A DNA stretch of 64,000 nt from Bedellia somnulentella (Eukaryota; Arthropoda; Insecta; Lepidoptera; Bedelliidae). The DNA lies in assembly GCA_963576735.1 (NCBI GenBank), contig OY755187.1, positions 8,432,001-8,496,000 of the forward strand. Direction: 5' to 3'. Numbering within the stretch: the first letter of the stretch is position 1; every line of letters begins with the position of its first letter. Both the position numbers and the translations under genes were made by a program. The notes beneath the pieces were generated by a model. It did not search any database, was not told where the DNA came from, and worked only from the letters and a program-made list of their open reading frames with translations. Shown here in pieces: positions 11,135-20,903 of the stretch.

Positions 11135-12700
11135 TCTGTTGAATTGAAAATGACCCTGAGGTACCGAGAAAGCAGTTTTTCAGGATCTTCTACAGGGATT
11201 TGGTGAAAACCAGAGGCTAAATCTAATGTAGAGAAGTATTTGCTATGTCCGAGTTGATCTAATATTTCAGTTATCTGAGGAATTGGATAAACTTCACCTA
11301 TAGTTATATCGTTAAGTTTTCTGTAATCTATAACTACACGCCATTTCTTTTCTCCTGAGGCATCTAATTTCTTGGGTACAACCCATATGGGTGATGACCA
11401 AGGTGATTTGGAAGGTGCTATTATTTCGTCATCTAACATTTTATTTATTTGTTTCTCAACTTCCCTTTTATGGACCTCTGGAAATCGATAAGTTTTTGTA
11501 TGAATTGGTACTTCGGTGGTAGTCCTAATTTTATGAGTGAGAGCTGTTGTGTGTGTGAGTTTGTCATTTGGTAAATGGAAAATATCTGAATAAGTCGAAC
11601 ATAAGTCAATGAGGGATACCCTTTCTTCGGTATTAAGGTGATTTAATCTTAGAAGGTTAATTACATCATTAGTTCTTTTGGAAATACCATTTGTGGGTAA
11701 AGCATAGGAATTAGTAAGAACTGAATAATCAATAGGTTGAAGATGAAGTTTCAAATCGGAATTTATGGATATTGTTTCATTTGTAGTATTAGCAATTGTA
11801 ATATTAACTCTATTATTTGGTTTAACTTTAACTATGGAATTCGATACAAAGATTTGATCTGAAATGTGTTGATCGAAGACAATCCCTTCCTTTAATTCAG
11901 GGTTAGAAACAGAACATTCTATAACAAACTCAGATCGAGGGGGTATAGTATAAAGAGGTTCTGAGAAATTTAAATTTATTAAATTGTTGCCAATTTTTAG
12001 GACCTATTTACCATAATCTATTTGACACTCAAAACTATCTAGAAGATCATTACCAACTATGCCATCATGTGATAAACTTATATCTCCCACAACGTGAAAC
12101 TCGTATGTATCAGAGGAATTGGGAAAAATGGGCATTTTAAAATTCCCAAGTGTAGAAGTAACATTATCTCCGGAGTCAATACCTTTTAAAGTAATTATAT
12201 TTTTATTCAGCTTGGGTGGTTTAGATATCGAATTGAGTTTTATGAGGCTTACACATGAACCAGTGTGTATAAGGAATGAAAGGGGTCTATCTGATACAAC
12301 AGTTTGTATGATAATGTGGGGTAAATACCTCTTATCAGAGTTTTTTAAAATTTCGTATATCCTACTAGGTTTTCCTAGTGAGAGGGCATCTTTCGATGGG
12401 GACAAAGGGAATTCACAAGTTTTTTCAGAAGAGCAGAGATCAAGCGTTTGAGGATTCAGAGGGTTCAGTGGATTCAGAGGATTCAGTGGATTCAGAGGAT
12501 TCAGTGGATTCAGTGATGAGTCTTTTTTTGACATTGGAGTAGGTAAAATAAGATCGTTAGATGCAGAGGGAATGAGTCCTTTAGTATCAATCATTTTATC
12601 GAATTTGGGAGGACTATGATTCAGCGGATTCAGTGATGGATTATTAAATGTACTAAAGGACTTTGTTATACTTGAGGTACCATTTTTAACAATGTGGATT
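11086..12700 (-). pseudogene. pol: Errantivirus B Pol: protease and RT N-terminal half
   Basis: The frame is open from about 12700, overlapping the end of gag, as in retroelements that make Pol by frameshifting. It carries an aspartic-protease segment and the RT fingers ('IDYRKLNDITI', 'YFSTLDLASGFHQIPV'). Three defects are visible. The protease motif reads 'FLIHTGSCVSLI', with histidine where the catalytic aspartate belongs. One in-frame TAG lies at about 12004-12006. The frame is lost in an A-run near 11184. The leading part contains a stretch of LNP tripeptide repeats. Confidence 0.85.
12447..12514 (-). repeat. 9-bp coding minisatellite (LNP repeats)
   Basis: About seven tandem copies of a 9-bp unit (ggattcagt/ggattcaga on the + strand) encode repeated Leu-Asn-Pro in errantivirus B's Pol just before the protease. 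A related short stretch lies at 12619-12633. The unit length keeps the frame open whatever the copy number. Confidence 0.85.
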
Positions 12701-12731
12701 TTGTTTCCCGGGCGGTACTTCTCGGGAAAAC

Positions 12732-13769
12732 TTATTCGTTTAAATTACTGTCCGTTTGACTTTCCTCAGTGTCGTTATTCTCGCATTGATTAATTGTATA
12801 TGTTCTGCGAGGAGGGCTTTGACCTGGACGATTTTGGAACCCACTTGTTTGAAATCGGGAATTGTTGTACAGTCGTTTGCGACAGTTTTCGATAGAATGA
12901 CCAATTGCTTTGCAATATCTACATGTCATTTGGCTACTCGGTCCCGGGTTATTTTGATTGCCTCCATTGTAATAATTATTTGAGCGAGAAGGGTTAGAGA
13001 CAAAAGGACGATGATTATTGAAGTTGTTAGATGATCTTATATTAGAAAATGTATTGTTTGTTTGGGTTCGGGGGGTAGGAGATGGTCGCTTATTCTTAAT
13101 AGATTGTAATATTTTCTCTTCCGATATTGCAATATTTATAGCCTCATTTAAAGTTTTGGGAGATCGCGCTTGAACTATATTAGAAAGGTGGGGGGGGTAT
13201 AAACCCATCAGGAAATGATGGAGAGCTAACTCTTCCATTGCTGTGGTTTTACCGGGTATATCGCCCTTTCTTGATGAAGAAAGGACAACTTCGGTTAAAA
13301 GTTGGGATAAACAGGTTTCTATTTTTAAGGAAAATTGAGTAACGCTTTCACCATTTTCTTGAATCGTTTCTTGGAGTTCTGTTAACAAATGTGTATAGTG
13401 CTTTTTCTCAGCAAACTGATTCACTAAAAACTGTTTTAATTGTTCCCAATTAATGAATTCCTTAATGGAGCATGCTACTTCGGCCTTACCTTGCAGTTGG
13501 CTTAAAATATATTTAAATATAATAATTTTCTGGCTGTTTGATGCTAATTCATAAGCATTATTACAATTATTTATAAAAGCATTTAGGGTTTCACGAGACC
13601 CATCAAAAGGTTTAATAAATTTGAGTAAAACGCTCAACTCAATATCAAGTGTTGGTATAGGTTTTGATGATGCAGATGTTTTACCCTTACTAGGGGTTGG
13701 TGGAGGATCAATGGTCGAAGCTAAATCAGTTAGGCTTAAAGATGACATTTTTTTATCGGTTTCCGACAT
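12732..13769 (-). CDS. gag: Errantivirus B Gag, intact
   Basis: This 345-residue frame has the length and layout of insect gypsy Gag proteins: a helical capsid-like middle section and one CCHC zinc knuckle, C-x2-C-x4-H-x4-C ('CRYCKAIGHSIENC', residues 283-296), followed by a polar tail. The knuckle should bind genomic RNA for packaging. It is the first gene after the 5' leader, and pol overlaps its end in another frame. There are no internal stops. Confidence 0.88.
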   Translation of the reverse strand: MSETDKKMSSLSLTDLASTIDPPPTPSKGKTSASSKPIPTLDIELSVLLKFIKPFDGSRETLNAFINNCNNAYELASNSQKIIIFKYILSQLQGKAEVACSIKEFINWEQLKQFLVNQFAEKKHYTHLLTELQETIQENGESVTQFSLKIETCLSQLLTEVVLSSSRKGDIPGKTTAMEELALHHFLMGLYPPHLSNIVQARSPKTLNEAINIAISEEKILQSIKNKRPSPTPRTQTNNTFSNIRSSNNFNNHRPFVSNPSRSNNYYNGGNQNNPGPSSQMTCRYCKAIGHSIENCRKRLYNNSRFQTSGFQNRPGQSPPRRTYTINQCENNDTEESQTDSNLNE

Positions 13770-14455
13770 AATTATCCTTTTGTTTTAAATAATAATAGTT
13801 AAAATAATTCAAAAATCAAATATCAGATACGAAATAAACCAGAATATTATGAAAAACAATAAAAAATAATAATAATAATATAGTATTGTAGAATCGAGAA
13901 TAAAAACAAACGAACAAAATAAAGTCAATGAATATTCCAATTAACACTTAAAAACTTTCGTACTTGACCGACTAGCTACGAGTACACTGATAAGGCGCTG
14001 TGTAATTCGTAGAACTGTCGCCTAGACGCTGTGGAATGCGTGGCGTATCCGTTGAGCTCGCTGATAATCGAAGTATTCAGATTGTATTGAGAGAGACAGG
14101 AACAAAGTGATAAAGTTTGGAAAAAACTTTTGTAAGTTTTTAATCATCATCATCTTGTGATGATGATGATTAAAAGCATGGCGTTGCTTGGATGCATAAA
14201 TGATTCCCTGGTTTATTGAGTAGAAACCAGAACGGAGCACTTGGATTATTTCACTGTTACACTCCACTTTGCACTTATTTTGTAAATTGAAAAAGGTATT
14301 GAATATAGCACGAAAACTTTGAGTTAATTTCTTGAATATTAGGAACACTATTCTTTATAAATTTGCAACTGATTTGAGGCACTTGATACACTTTTGAGTT
14401 TTATTCAATTAAAATAGGGACCCGTAATTTTGCCGGATCCCACCGCTGCCACCAA
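13770..14455 (-). promoter_or_regulatory. Errantivirus B leader with tRNA-Leu-type primer-binding site
   Basis: Next to the 5' LTR, 14437-14454 reads ATCCCACCGCTGCCACCA on the + strand. That is the 3' end of a leucine tRNA including CCA, so the - strand genome would be primed by tRNA-Leu, with one base separating it from the LTR. The remaining 650 bases are AT-rich leader with short ORFs I do not consider genes; a short inverted repeat (ATCATCATC...GATGATGAT) lies at about 14144-14172. Confidence 0.8.
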
Positions 14456-14720
14456 TGTTAGAAATGAAAAATGAGACCCTTTTTAAAAAGACTTATATTG
14501 AATTTTTAAATAACTAGGTACATGAACACACTGGATTTTGAATATAGTTAGAATTTGATGTTGACCGTAGGATGATTGGATCGGGACTGAACGGAGCGGA
14601 TAGGAATCGGTAAGGGAAAAGGAGCTGAGTCAGGATTATGTTGAGTTCAGTTGGTTATTGCTGTTAAGGAATGAAAGGAGTATAGGTCAGCAATACAGGG
14701 TGCATAGAGTGGATATAACA
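14456..14720 (-). repeat. 5' LTR of errantivirus B
   Basis: This 265-bp LTR matches 6245-6513, has TGTTA...TAACA ends and is followed by the GTAC target duplication at 14721-14724. Confidence 0.92.
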
Positions 14721-14724
14721 GTAC

Positions 14725-14907
14725 GTAATAAACAGTGACGATAACGATGCCCAGGCGATGGCGCCTGCTGACGCGGCTCGAGACGCGCCGGTAGCCGATC
14801 CGCCGACATCGACTTCGACCACACAAAACGTGACGCCAAACATTTTAAAAACACGAAGTGGACGCTTAATCAAGCCTCCTTTGCGTTTTATAAATGAGAG
14901 CACTTAA
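14725..14907 (+). pseudogene. Element A Pol C-terminal tail, separated by errantivirus B
   Basis: After B and one copy of GTAC, the frame that stopped artificially at 6248 continues open for about 60 codons to a TAA at 14905-14907. It ends in an arginine/proline-rich block ('RSGRLIKPPLRF') of the kind found at the extreme C-terminus of many gypsy Pol proteins. This explains an otherwise unassigned open stretch and confirms that A's integrase is longer than its interrupted copy suggests. Confidence 0.8.
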
Positions 14908-15060
14908 AGTAGGTTAAGATTATTCATTTAATGTTTAGGTTAGGTTTGCATTTTTATTGCAAATAATCGTGTTATAAATAACAATACTTTCGTATATTTA
15001 ATTTTATTTCGCACCCATACTCAGCTTGTAACACAGATAGTAATTATATCTTTATTTACA

Positions 15061-15372
15061 ATGGGCAATTATCAAGAAAAAGAATTCATTGTCAACCAGC
15101 AAAGTGAAGTAGCCGATAAAGTTAAAGAACATTTTAACCAATTGAGCATTTGGCTAGTCGTAATTGCTAGTTTGTTATCAGCAGTTATACTATTTTATGT
15201 TTGGAAACGGAGCTGTCATACTTTGAAAGGGTGGTTGCGCAAACAAGCCACTAGTGTAGCGCTATCCTAGATGCAGCATCAGCATCAGAATCAGTTTAGT
15301 CCACCAACTGCAAACGTCAATATGAACCCCGCGACATCTGCTGCTGATCCTGTTCGCGTTGGATACGCATAA
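15061..15372 (+). pseudogene. Small single-pass membrane protein ORF of element A
   Basis: A 69-residue frame (15061-15270) begins Met-Gly, continues through a polar helix-like segment, has one hydrophobic stretch (about residues 29-48, 'LSIWLVVIASLLSAVILFYV') and then a basic tail with 'KRSCHTLKGWLRK'. After the TAG at 15268-15270 the same frame stays open to TAA at 15372, so the ancestral protein was probably about 103 residues. It sits 3' of pol, where env lies in errantiviruses, but has no fusion-protein features. The ORF at 23617 in element C has the same plan (Met-Gly, one membrane segment, basic tail with 'CHT'). The function is unknown to me. Confidence 0.7.
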
Positions 15373-15807
15373 GTTAATTATAAGATGTTTTTGTTTTCTT
15401 CAAGTGTTTGAAATCTTAATAATATACTATATAGTCTCTAAGTTAAGCAGTGAACAGTGAAATAAAGTGCGAACATTCAATTCATATGTGCTATTAGGAT
15501 TAAAAGAAACATGTGTTTCTCTTAGACTAAGTTGTAATGTAAATTATACGTAGTGTAATGTTTTGTCTAGCTACGATATAATAAGTAAGTACGATATAAT
15601 ATTGTAAGTAAGTAATTGGATCCAATTGTTTAGACTAAGCATCCGGTAGCCGGTATTCAATGTAGCGTAAGATAAGAAATTGTAACTTTTAACTTTTAGC
15701 TTATACAGCGTAGGTATGTAGACAGGTATCTACTTCTTTTCTTGTATTGTGTAAACTTGTTTCAAATATATTTTTTCTGTGCTAAATAATTTTTAAAGAG
15801 GGGAGTA
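15373..15807 (+). other. Element A 3' untranslated region and polypurine tract
   Basis: This stretch is AT-rich and non-coding. It ends in 'aaagaggggagta' directly before the probable LTR, a good polypurine tract for plus-strand priming. Confidence 0.6.
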
Positions 15808-16019
15808 TGTAGGTGGTCCACCTCCACACATGTAAACCATATTATAACAATGTATCATATTGATTGTCAGCACTTTTAAGTAAGCTGGCCAGTCAGTCAG
15901 CGACGTACCGCACTGTTATCTAGACATGTATTTTACAAGATTAATAAATATGCATTAAGTGAACACGCATTTCATTTGGGGTCACCCACACCTTCTTGTA
16001 GAGACCAAGGGTCGCTACA
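15808..16019 (+). repeat. Probable 3' LTR of element A
   Basis: The segment starts TGTAG after a polypurine tract and ends CTACA, giving inverted TGTAG...CTACA ends over 212 bp. It contains an AATAAA signal near 15940. No 5' partner is in the window, so the boundaries are inferred. Confidence 0.6.
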
Positions 16020-16632
16020 GATGGACTCTGAATTCCTAGACCACTAGAATAGCGAACCTGCGCCGCGCTCTCGGATAGTCAGGGAAGTGCGATTCTAACT
16101 TTAAACCGAGAACTACAAGTGTGTTTTGACCTGTTTGTTGCCGTTATTATTTTAAAATTAATTATAAGATCTATTAACTGTAAAATGTTTTGTATTATTT
16201 TTTATAATAACGTGACAATATAAAGGTAGTGTTTTACTTACTGTACTAGTAATACACTTACTTAAATGGTGGTGCCTTACCTGTTTTTCAAAGTGATGGG
16301 ACAGTCCTGAGGCTGTTTTTTCTTTGAATATATCCAATAAAATGTTAGTAAATTATATACAATAGTGTTTGGTTTACTATATTAGTAATACACCTACTTA
16401 CCTGTTTTTCAAAGTGATGGGACAGTCCTGAAGCTGTTTATTCTTTAAATACATCCTGGCAAATAAAATGTTAGTACAGCATATAAAGGTAGTGTTTTAC
16501 TTACTATACTAGTAATACACTTACTTAAATGGTGGTGCCTCACCTGTTTTTCAACAGGTTGGGAAAGTCCTGAGGCTGCTTTTTTTTCTCTTTGAAAATC
16601 TCCTGGTAATTAAAATAAAGTACATCATAATA
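16020..16632. repeat. Minisatellite of ~130-bp units
   Basis: Three imperfect tandem units (about 16218-16360, 16365-16480, 16483-16625) share 'ataaaggtagtgttttactta', 'tagtaatacac', 'cacctgtttttcaa' and 'cagtcctgaggctg' blocks. A fourth diverged unit continues at 17902 on the far side of the mariner, so the mariner inserted into the array. 16020-16217 shows nothing recognisable. Confidence 0.7.
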
Positions 16633-17903
16633 GGTCTTTACCTATGAAATTGCCGTTCTGCAGTACTGGCCATTTCAAATCAAAATAAATTTTGTTTGAC
16701 TAAGAATTCTAATTTCAAATTAATTTTATTTTAAAAACATGGAATTCTTTTTCCAAAAGTAGTCATTTGTTTATTGATTAGAGTTACGTTTTCATCGCAT
16801 TTCAATCTTTTTCGTCATCATGGATACGTTAAAAATTCGAGTAATTATGGAATATGAGTACCGTCGTGGCAGCAACGCGGCACAAGCGGCACGCAACATC
16901 AATGACGTTTACGGAGCTAACACTACAAACCAACGCACCGCCTGTTATTGGTTTGCTCGCTTCCGTTCTGGAAATTTCGACCTGAAAAATGAACCTCGTG
17001 GTCGTCCGAAGACTTTGGTCGACAATGACGAATTAAAGGCGATTGTGGAAGCTGATGTTACACAATCTACGGCGGAATTAGCAGCAGCTTTCGATGTTAG
17101 TGTCAAAACAATATTGGTCCATTTGCGTCAAATTGGCAAGGTAAAAAAGCTTGAGAAATGGGTGCCCCACGAACTCAATGATCGCCAGCGCGAAGTACGC
17201 GTCGAGACGTGCCTTGCACTGCTCAACAGACACACAAATGAAGGAATTTTGAACCGCATTGTTACCTGCGACGAAAAATGGATTCTGTTTGACAACCGCA
17301 AGCGCTCAGCAGGTTGGATCCTGGTTCAGCACCTAAACAGTGCCCTAAACGAAAACTTACCCCTAGAAAAGCGTGTTTGGTGGTCTAGCGCCGGTGTGAT
17401 TCATCACAGCTTCTTACCAAACGGGGTGAGCATTACTGCAGATGTGTACTGTGAAGAACTGAACACAATGATGGAGAAGCTGGCACATCTCCAACCAGCA
17501 TTGGTCAATCGCTCGTCTCCGCTGCTCCTGCACGACAACGCGCGACCTCATACTGCACAGCAGACGGTCTCCAAGTTGCTAGAACTGGGGTTGGAAGCTC
17601 TCCATCATCCACCGTACTCACCAGACCTTGCGCCTACAGACTTCTACTTTTTCCAGAATTTGGATAACTTCTTGGGGGGAAAAAAATTTAATACCCGAGA
17701 GGCAGTACAAAATGCCTTTGAAGAATTTGTTGCCTCCCGTCTAGCTGATTTCTTCAAGAAGGGCATCAATAAACTGCCACTGCGTTGGCAAAGATGCATT
17801 GATTGCATGGGTGATTACTTCGATTAATACAATTAAAAAATACAAGAAAAAAAATCGTTTAAATTTTTTCATACAAAACGGCAATTTCGTAGGCAAAGAC
17901 CTA
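16631..17903 (+). mobile_element. mariner transposon
   Basis: The element runs from GGTCTTTACCT (16633) to AGGCAAAGACC (17901), with imperfect inverted ends of about 25-27 bp and the TA target dinucleotide on both sides (16631-16632, 17902-17903). It encodes one transposase on the + strand. Confidence 0.93.
16820..17827 (+). CDS. mariner transposase, open but with an internal out-of-frame stretch
   Basis: The 335-residue frame has an N-terminal helix-turn-helix region and the three catalytic aspartates in mariner context: 'VTCDEKWILF', 'LLHDNARPHTA' and 'YSPDLAPTDFYFF', plus 'WVPHEL' in the linker. The start is the first ATG, about 190 bases from the left end. Residues about 165-188 do not look like mariner. 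Over 17317-17385 the expected 'DPGSAPKQCPKRKLTPRK'-type sequence is found in another frame, so two compensating indels keep the ORF open while scrambling this segment. The protein is probably inactive or altered. Its sequence resembles moth mariners, though the subfamily is not certain. Confidence 0.9.
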   Translation: MDTLKIRVIMEYEYRRGSNAAQAARNINDVYGANTTNQRTACYWFARFRSGNFDLKNEPRGRPKTLVDNDELKAIVEADVTQSTAELAAAFDVSVKTILVHLRQIGKVKKLEKWVPHELNDRQREVRVETCLALLNRHTNEGILNRIVTCDEKWILFDNRKRSAGWILVQHLNSALNENLPLEKRVWWSSAGVIHHSFLPNGVSITADVYCEELNTMMEKLAHLQPALVNRSSPLLLHDNARPHTAQQTVSKLLELGLEALHHPPYSPDLAPTDFYFFQNLDNFLGGKKFNTREAVQNAFEEFVASRLADFFKKGINKLPLRWQRCIDCMGDYFD

Positions 17904-18099
17904 ATATAAAGGCGATGCTTTGTTCACTATATTAGTAATACAACTGTTCATAATGGCTCAGAAAAGGCATTGATAGCATGACAATTCCCTGCTGAAATAA
18001 AGTTCGTCAGTTCTAAACATCTCATTCACTATAAAAAAAAATTTTTTCAAGAAATATCTTTGTGTCAATTTTAGACTCTGACTCCTCTTCTAATGACTA
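17904..18099. repeat. Diverged fourth minisatellite unit
   Basis: 'ataaaggcgatgctttgttcactatattagtaatacaa' repeats the start of the units left of the mariner. The rest up to 18099 has no recognisable gene. Confidence 0.55.
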
Positions 18100-18814
18100 A
18101 TGCCAATGATGGACAGCGACATACCAGATGCTGTTAGGTATGCCCCAGAAGCAGACAGTGGACTTGCCACTAATAATCCATTAGTGGAGGATGTGATCAA
18201 TATTGATATTACTGGGGATGAACCCGGCCCATCTGAAATAACTCCAGAAGAAGTACTGGATAGTAATTACCCTAGAAATTCTAGGTGAGGACCCTACCAT
18301 TGTCACCACATATGGTAAAGACATCCAAAAGGATTTAGCCATCCGACTACAGCACATAACTACCACTGGCCTTACCAAAAATGAACGGAAGGAACTTATG
18401 GAGAAGTATCCGATTCCTAGTAATGCGAAACTGATTGACGCACCAATATTAAATGCTGAGATGAAAGCACCAGCATGTCTTTCTGAAAGCGTGATGAAGC
18501 GTGATCAAGCAATTTTCTACAAACAGAAACAAATAAGCGCTGCAATAGCTGGTCTAAGTGAGGCACTAAGCCTTATGATTGCATCAAAGCAGAAAAACCC
18601 AACCCTGCTCAAGATTCTGATGGATGCTGAACGAATCCTCTGTGACATACAGCATGGAGACTCAATGCTAAGAAGGTCTCACATAACATCAGCTCTTAAA
18701 AAAGATATGAGAGACCAAATTCGGCTGACCAAGGTAGACAGCCATTTGTTCGGTGAAAATTTACTAGAAACTGTAAAGTCTGCAAAAGCAATCAGCACTA
18801 GTGCAGCATACTAA
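18100..18814 (+). pseudogene. DIRS-type gag-like protein
   Basis: An acidic N-terminal piece (18100-18288) continues in another frame from about 18265 to 18814 with 'YGKDIQKDLAIRLQHI', 'ELMEKYPIPSNAKLIDAP' and 'KRDQAIFYKQKQISAAI'. These blocks recur in insect DIRS-like gag ORFs. A frame change near 18270 breaks it. A plausible C-terminal Gly/Pro/Arg-rich continuation lies at about 19080-19195 after a non-coding insertion. Confidence 0.65.
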
Positions 18815-19178
18815 TACTGTTAATGTTTAAATATTGTTTTGTAATGTAGTTCATTTATATTTAATTTAAAAAAGAAAAAAAAAGTTCTCTGCAGTATAAT
18901 CAAATTAATTATTACAAAGTAAACATAACCTGTTTTTTCCTTAAGCTAGCAAGATATTATGTGTGAAGATTTGTAAATGGCTAAAAGATAATTCATTAAG
19001 TTTGTATCATAAAGTTTTAATGCTGTAAATCTTCCGAATAAAATAAAATAATAAAATAAAAATAAAAAAACTGAAATCAAATGCAGCTCCTAAGCTGCCA
19101 CAGAAGAGAGGCTTTTATAATACAACAAAGCATTTAAACCAGGAAGGTCCTTACCCAGCACGCAGGCAGCAGGGACCC

Positions 19179-19213
19179 CCAAGGACGAGTCACTACCAGT
19201 GACTCGTCCTTGG
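19179..19213. repeat. Perfect 16-bp inverted repeat with 3-base loop
   Basis: CCAAGGACGAGTCACT, then acc, then its exact reverse complement, sits at the junction of the gag-like tail and the RT region. It would form a very stable hairpin. It also stops the frame, so it may be a templated snap-back mutation rather than a function. Confidence 0.9.
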
Positions 19214-20341
19214 CACCATCAGCAAGGAGGCAGCCATCAAGCTCGTCGAAGCAGTATCGGCCGCCGGCGCAACACCAGGGCCCACCACCGCAGACTTACA
19301 GCCACGACTACCGTCGTTGACACCGGTAAATACACATGCTGGTCGTTTATCCCTATTCCACCAACAGTGGTCGCTTATCAAAAACGATCCTATGATATTA
19401 TCCTTTATAAAAGGTTACAAAATTGAATTTACCCGGCCAGTCTACCAAACTAGTGTATTTACAGAACCAAATTATTTTGACTTTGCAAATACTCTTTTTG
19501 CTTAGAGTATAGATGAGCTCTTATCTATAGGAGCTATTTCCATATGCTCTCCATGTGCAGGTCAATTTGTATCTAGTTTTTTCTAGTACCTAAAACCTAA
19601 CAATAAATATCGTTTTATATTAAATTTCAAAAAGCTGAATAAATTTGTTAACACAAACCATTTTAAATTAGAAGATTTGCGTACTGCAATTAAATTAATA
19701 ACGTCTAACTGCTTTATGGGGACCATTGACATAAAAGATCCATTTTTTTGATTAAAATTAATCCATGTTCAAGAAAGTAGCTTAGGTTTTTGTATCATAA
19801 GAATCTATATGAATTTAATGTTCTACCATTCGGACTAAATACAGCTCCATACATATTTACAAAAATTATGAAGCCAGTAGTTAGTGTTTTGAGATGTCTA
19901 GGATATTTGACAACAATTTATTTAGATGACTATTTAGCAATTGGGAACATTTACAAGCAATGTTTAGACAACATTCAAACAACCAAGAAATTATTGAGCT
20001 CATTAGGTTTCTTAATAAATGAAAACAAACGTTGTGAATTACCTACACAAGTTTGTAAATTTTTGGGGTTTCTTATAGACTCAAAGAATCTACAAATTAT
20101 GTTGCCAAAAGAGAAGGTCCTACGAATTAAAAAACAAATAGATAAATACCATTCCATCAAATATTGTAAAATTAGGGAATTTGCAAGTTTTATCGGACTT
20201 TTAGTTTCAGCTTGTCCAGCCAAAGAGTATGGCTGGCTTTATACTAAGGCTTTTGAAAGACACAAGTTTTTATGTTTGTTAAGATCTAATAATGATTATG
20301 AAAAAATCATGAATATACCTAGTGAAAAATACCGGGGATAG
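19214..20341 (+). pseudogene. DIRS-type reverse transcriptase
   Basis: The N-terminal part ('AGRLSLFHQQWSLIKND' near 19340, 'FIKGYKIEFTRP') is followed after stops by an open frame from 19790 to 20341 with 'LPFGLNTAPYIFTKIMK', the catalytic 'IYLDDYLAIG' (about 19917-19944), 'CKFLGFLIDSKN' and 'KIREFASFIGLLVSACPAKEYGWLYTKAFER'-type sequence. The last block distinguishes DIRS-group RTs from gypsy RTs. Several stops between 19500 and 19790 make it a pseudogene. Confidence 0.75.
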
Positions 20342-20903
20342 AATTAATAACGGCACAACTTCTAATGTATATCTTGTTTATTCGACAACTGACAAGTGAC
20401 AGAGAAGAAAACTATTCACTTTACAACCAAATACTTTTCTAAATAAAACGTGCCAGTACCCTACATTACGCCTCCACACATAATGACAAAGTACCAAATA
20501 TTATTACAAAGAAAATGAGAACAATTAAACATCGTAACAATGAGCTTCAAGAAATATTCGATAACATTTAACCAATTTTATATCTTTAGTAACTACCCAT
20601 TATACAAATTAAAACATATTATCTTTTGAATTATTAGAACAACTTATAAGAACAAACAAAAACATTTTAATCATTTTCGAACCCGAATGTAAGGGGTGGT
20701 TTACGTATACGATCTGTACGTCTCACCTGCGGCTGCGGCGATACGGATTGTGGGGACAATGACGACGAATGAGGGGACTTCAATAGAGTTGAGTCTGATA
20801 TAGTAGCACTACTTGTGTCATTAGTCGCGGAATCCCCTTTCGCCTCTACTCCTTCCCCGCTCAAATCACTTGCAGCTACCTCATCCGACAAAACTGGTGG
20901 CAC
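20342..20903 (-). mobile_element. 3' end of an LTR retrotransposon (Pol tail and LTR remnant)
   Basis: The - strand frame 20903-20667 is Ser/Pro-rich and closes with 'RRTDRIRKPPLTFGFEND', resembling LTR-element Pol C-termini. Downstream on the - strand (20666-20342) there is about 190 bp of AT-rich sequence, a purine-rich GTGTGGAGGCG, and a possible LTR starting TGTAGGGTACTGGC. No second LTR is present. Gypsy is more likely than copia, with low certainty. Confidence 0.45.

Larger units (their letters stand above)
6241..14724 (-). mobile_element. Endogenous errantivirus B (Ty3/gypsy with env), full length
   Basis: Paired LTRs at 6245-6513 (3') and 14456-14720 (5') begin TGTTAGAAATG and end GGATATAACA on the + strand, and GTAC is duplicated at 6241-6244 and 14721-14724. 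Inside, on the - strand, lie a tRNA-Leu-type primer-binding site, gag, a broken pol, env and a purine-rich tract next to the 3' LTR (complement of 'gccccccggataagagg', 6514-6530). The LTRs differ by about one substitution and a few indel bases, so insertion was fairly recent although pol is already dead. It splits element A's integrase tail. Confidence 0.93.
460..16019 (+). mobile_element. Ty3/gypsy retrotransposon A, 5'-incomplete, split by nested insertions
   Basis: Recognisable Pol begins inside the reverse transcriptase near 460 and runs through RNase H and integrase. It is broken at 1943-4804 (hAT), 4861-5575 (TIR element) and 6245-14720 (errantivirus B). After B the integrase frame resumes at 14725 and closes with a basic, proline-rich tail, followed by a small membrane-protein ORF and a probable 3' LTR. 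Target duplications at the hAT and B junctions show these are insertions, not assembly joins. No 5' LTR, primer-binding site, gag or protease is visible. The element is old and dead; the order of insertions relative to each other is only partly fixed. Confidence 0.85.
18100..20341 (+). mobile_element. DIRS-like retrotransposon remnant (gag-like and RT)
   Basis: Two coding blocks in the order of DIRS elements lie here: a gag-like protein, then an RT of the DIRS type with 'KIREFASFIGLLVSACPA'. No tyrosine recombinase, RNase H end or split direct repeats are visible, so the element is truncated near 20341. The body is interrupted by non-coding sequence at about 18815-19075. The class is assigned by recognising family motifs, not by structure. 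Confidence 0.7.

Noticed and set aside
14144..14172. ATCATCATC/GATGATGAT hairpin in the errantivirus B leader as a regulatory structure
   Set aside because: It is a simple-repeat inversion of low complexity; no evidence for function.
16218..16620. CRISPR-like array
   Set aside because: Units are imperfect ~130-bp tandem repeats without short direct repeats and unique spacers, in an insect genome.
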